From positions 1-7,151 of the forward strand of contig CAZBFR010000039.1 in NCBI GenBank assembly GCA_964491425.1: 7,151 nt of DNA. Reading direction: 5' to 3'. Numbering within the stretch: the first letter of the stretch is position 1; every line of letters starts with the position of its first letter. The notes beneath the pieces were generated by a model. It saw only the letters and a list, made by a program, of their open reading frames with translations. It did not search any database and was not told the DNA's origin. Below are positions 6,199 to 7,151 of this stretch, in pieces. The stretch is from CAYFMS01 sp964491425 (GTDB lineage Bacteria > Patescibacteriota > Patescibacteriia > UBA9934). The position numbers and the translations under genes were made by a program.

Positions 6199-6229
6199 AA
6201 GGCCCGCCCGTTTACGACGAGCGAGCCCT
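6199..6229 (-). terminator. Strand-specific hairpin after the 124-residue gene, probable terminator
   Basis: Read on the minus strand, 6229-6217 and 6211-6199 form 13 consecutive pairs around a five-base loop (CGTAA). Three of the pairs are G·U, which become A·C mismatches on the plus strand, so the fold is made to work in minus-strand RNA. It begins 11 bases after the TAG of the 124-residue gene. Only three U residues follow (then GACA), so it is not a textbook intrinsic terminator. Confidence 0.65.
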
Positions 6230-6239
6230 GAGATCGAGG

Positions 6240-6614
6240 CTATTCGAGTGCCGGTGGCCAACGGGAGCGAGGCACGAGCTCGAACACGAACTCGTTTGTG
6301 GTAAGCCAGCGAATCGTCTGCTCGCTCCGGCGGTCGTCCATCACGTACAACTGGTTGCGCACGACGATCACGAAGGCGTCGTGACGAACGGAGTGCGCCG
6401 AGAAGAAACCCGTAACCGCGCCGACCCGCGCGATCGCAATCCATTCCCCTGGCTCGAGGCGCTCCATCGCCTGTCGTAACGCACCGGACCTCACGAAGGC
6501 AACCCCGAGAGCTCTCGTCCCGAAGTAAATCGAATGCATGCTTTCGCCCAGCCCGACTCCCCCACCCTGCTCGAAAAACACACCGAACCGATCCTTAAGA
6601 TTCGTAACCATCAT
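6240..6614 (-). CDS. Unrecognised 124-residue protein, G+C-rich gene
   Basis: I recognise no family. The product is soluble by eye, with a glycine-rich stretch FFEQGGGVGLGES (13-25) and alternating segments that suggest a beta-rich fold: YFGTRALGVAFVR (30-42), EWIAIARVGAVTGFF (57-71), FVIVVRNQLYVMDD (81-94) and NEFVFELVPR (107-116). The gene has one of the two clear SDs in the window: GGAGG at 6622-6618. It is three bases from the first ATG (6614) and six from the second (6611), so the second may be the true start. The base composition is visibly richer in G+C than that of the dnaK and antiporter genes, with codons such as GGC, CTC and GTC. It lies downstream of the tRNA-Glu terminator on the same strand, so it needs its own promoter, and a strong hairpin follows its stop. 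A real gene is likely; transfer or merely different codon use could explain the composition. Confidence 0.75.
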   Translation of the reverse strand: MMVTNLKDRFGVFFEQGGGVGLGESMHSIYFGTRALGVAFVRSGALRQAMERLEPGEWIAIARVGAVTGFFSAHSVRHDAFVIVVRNQLYVMDDRRSEQTIRWLTTNEFVFELVPRSRWPPALE

Positions 6615-6617
6615 CCA

Positions 6618-6622
6618 CCTCC
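6618..6622 (-). promoter_or_regulatory. Strong Shine-Dalgarno that decides the start of the 124-residue gene
   Basis: Minus-strand GGAGG followed by TGG and two adjacent ATG codons. Spacing is three bases to the first ATG and six to the second. The second gives the more usual spacing, so the mature protein may be one residue shorter. Confidence 0.7.
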
Positions 6623-6650
6623 GAAGTTAAACTACTAAATTTTTCCCAAG

Positions 6651-6663
6651 ATGTAAATTTATA
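6651..6663 (-). promoter_or_regulatory. Weak candidate promoter for the 124-residue gene
   Basis: The minus strand has TATAAA (6663-6658) between the tRNA terminator and the gene, predicting a start near 6651 and a leader of about 37 bases. No convincing -35 or extended -10 supports it. A rival reading pairs TTTACA (6657-6652) with TAGTTT (6634-6629) at 17 bases, but it would start transcription inside the SD. Confidence 0.3.
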
Positions 6664-6698
6664 GTGTGACGAGTTTGTATGAAATACTTTGGCAACAC

Positions 6699-6722
6699 AA
6701 AAACCGCTCTTAATTGAGCGGT
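6699..6722 (-). terminator. Intrinsic terminator of the tRNA-Glu unit
   Basis: On the minus strand ACCGCTC (6722-6716), a six-base loop AATTAA, and GAGCGGT (6709-6703) form a perfect seven-base-pair stem followed by TTTT (6702-6699), making five Ts with the last stem base. It starts five bases after the encoded CCA of the tRNA. Confidence 0.85.
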
Positions 6723-6727
6723 GTTTG

Positions 6728-6802
6728 TGGTGACCCCACGGGGAATCGAACCCCGATTTGCAGGATGAGAACCTGCTGTCCTAACCGTTAGACGATGAGG
6801 CC
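6728..6802 (-). tRNA. tRNA-Glu, anticodon CTC
   Basis: The minus-strand sequence folds into a full cloverleaf of 75 bases including an encoded CCA. The acceptor stem GGCCTCA pairs with TGGGGTC (two G·U pairs), followed by discriminator A and CCA (6730-6728). The D arm is GTCT/GGAC around an eight-base loop. The anticodon stem GCAGG/CCTGC encloses TTCTCAT, giving anticodon CTC, which reads GAG (Glu). The variable loop has four bases, and the T arm is CGGGG/CCCCG around TTCGATT. It has its own promoter and terminator and appears to be a single-gene transcription unit. Confidence 0.96.
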
Positions 6803-6815
6803 GTGCTTCTAATTG

Positions 6816-6851
6816 TGAAGGGATTATAGGGGGTTTACAGCAAAAAGTCAA
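6816..6851 (-). promoter_or_regulatory. Sigma70-type promoter of the tRNA-Glu gene
   Basis: The minus strand has TTGACT (6851-6846), a 17-base spacer and a consensus TATAAT (6828-6823). The predicted start is near 6816, leaving about 14 bases of 5' leader to be removed by RNase P. This is among the strongest promoters in the window, as expected for a tRNA gene. Confidence 0.88.
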
Positions 6852-6858
6852 ACGAAGT

Positions 6859-6883
6859 CGCCCGCGCTGTTGTCGCGCGGGCG
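6859..6883 (-). terminator. GC-rich hairpin between the right-edge gene and the tRNA promoter
   Basis: CGCCCGCGC (6859-6867) and GCGCGGGCG (6875-6883) form nine perfect pairs around a seven-base loop. It lies 17 bases after the stop of the right-edge gene and eight bases before the tRNA -35 box, so it probably ends that gene's transcript. No U tract follows directly. Nearby T-rich sequence (TTTGACTTTTT) overlaps the tRNA promoter, so the terminator role is inferred. Confidence 0.55.
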
Positions 6884-6899
6884 GGAGACGATATTGGCC

Positions 6900-7151
6900 C
6901 TAGAGGTCGATGTAGTGGACGTAGTGCAAGCGGAGCTCGAGCGGAACGGGTATGGTCGGCTTAACGCTAACCAGTTCGGTCCCGCCGTGCGCATCGATAA
7001 CACGGACCCTCAGGGTCTTATCGAAATGCCCCGTGTGAGGGCGATCGAGGACCGCAACCGTGTTCGGCCTCTCAATGAGCGGTAGGCCGTCCTTTGCGAT
7101 CTCGGTATGTACCCGTACCGGGTGGTGATTGAGGAAAGCGGTAAGCACCTC
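6900..7151 (-). CDS. Unrecognised small protein at the right edge, possibly cut by the window
   Basis: The minus-strand frame ends at TAG (6902-6900) and is open to the window edge. A GTG at 7148-7146 could be the start, giving 82 residues, but the codon before it is also open (GAG), so the gene may begin outside the window. I recognise no family. The visible protein has alternating strand-like stretches: VRVHTEIAKDGLPLIERP, then TVAVLDRP, LRVRVIDAHGGTELVSVKP and a histidine/tyrosine-containing tail RLHYVHYIDL. That pattern suggests a small beta-rich fold. Like the 124-residue gene it looks G+C-rich and is followed by a strong hairpin. An antisense frame on the plus strand (6870-7085) also exists; the minus frame is preferred because its product has regular hydrophobic alternation and its stop is placed just before the hairpin. 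Confidence 0.55.
   Translation of the reverse strand, partial: EVLTAFLNHHPVRVHTEIAKDGLPLIERPNTVAVLDRPHTGHFDKTLRVRVIDAHGGTELVSVKPTIPVPLELRLHYVHYIDL

Noticed and set aside
6060..6479. A plus-strand frame of 139 codons spanning the metallopeptidase end and the 124-aa gene
   Set aside because: It overlaps the conserved zinc-site region in another frame and runs antisense to the SD-led 124-aa gene. Its product is His/Arg-rich and has no SD or promoter.
6870..7085. A plus-strand 71-codon frame opposite the right-edge gene
   Set aside because: Its start lies inside the GC-rich hairpin loop region and it has no SD. The minus frame has better hydrophobic alternation and a stop placed just before a hairpin. 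The choice is not certain.
1..7151. A recoded genetic code (UGA read as glycine, as in Gracilibacteria/Absconditabacteria)
   Set aside because: No gene stop here is TGA, which first raised the idea, but no in-frame TGA is needed inside any gene, and glycines in dnaK, grpE and the antiporter are all GGN. With only eight visible stops, absence of TGA can be chance.
1..7151. CRISPR array, insertion sequence or attachment-site repeats
   Set aside because: No regularly spaced direct repeats, terminal inverted repeats, transposase or integrase motifs, or second copy of the tRNA 3' end were seen in the window.

Overview
The window reads as a compact stretch of bacterial chromosome. Its genes have standard-code stops (only TAA and TAG are used here), gaps of a few bases, and mostly no Shine-Dalgarno (SD) sequence. 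A short HrcA, a GrpE with a cysteine-rich N-terminus, near-zero gene spacing and unrecognised small proteins fit the Candidate Phyla Radiation / Patescibacteria. This placement is an inference from architecture; no rRNA or other taxonomic marker is present.

Left part (1-2690, minus strand): a heat-shock operon in the order hrcA, grpE, dnaK. dnaK runs off the left edge, and dnaJ may follow outside the window. It is preceded by a clear sigma70-type promoter whose -10 box lies inside the spacer of a perfect CIRCE inverted repeat, so HrcA should repress its own operon. HrcA controls chaperone supply, and GrpE is the nucleotide-exchange partner of DnaK.

Middle (2693-5492, minus strand): a CPA2-family cation/proton antiporter fused to a cytoplasmic RCK_N (TrkA-N) domain, followed 9 bases later by an unrecognised 323-residue acidic protein, and 1 base after that by an untracked 49-residue protein with a basic head and one predicted membrane segment. 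No terminator is seen between this group and the heat-shock promoter.

At 5493-5524 a 32-base divergent intergenic region carries back-to-back promoters. The plus-strand gene is a YgjP-like (DUF45) zinc metallopeptidase, probably translated from a leaderless mRNA.

Right part (6194-7151, minus strand): two unrecognised small genes that look richer in G+C than the rest, each followed by a strong GC-rich hairpin, and between them a self-contained tRNA-Glu(CTC) unit with its own promoter, encoded CCA end and intrinsic terminator. The gene at the right edge may be cut by the window.

The observations most worth a second look are the repeated TATAAT-N8-ATG leaderless architecture, the split between SD-less and SD-led genes, the placement of the -10 box within CIRCE, the antiporter/323-aa/49-aa cluster, and the cysteine-rich GrpE head. 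No CRISPR array, insertion sequence or phage gene was seen.
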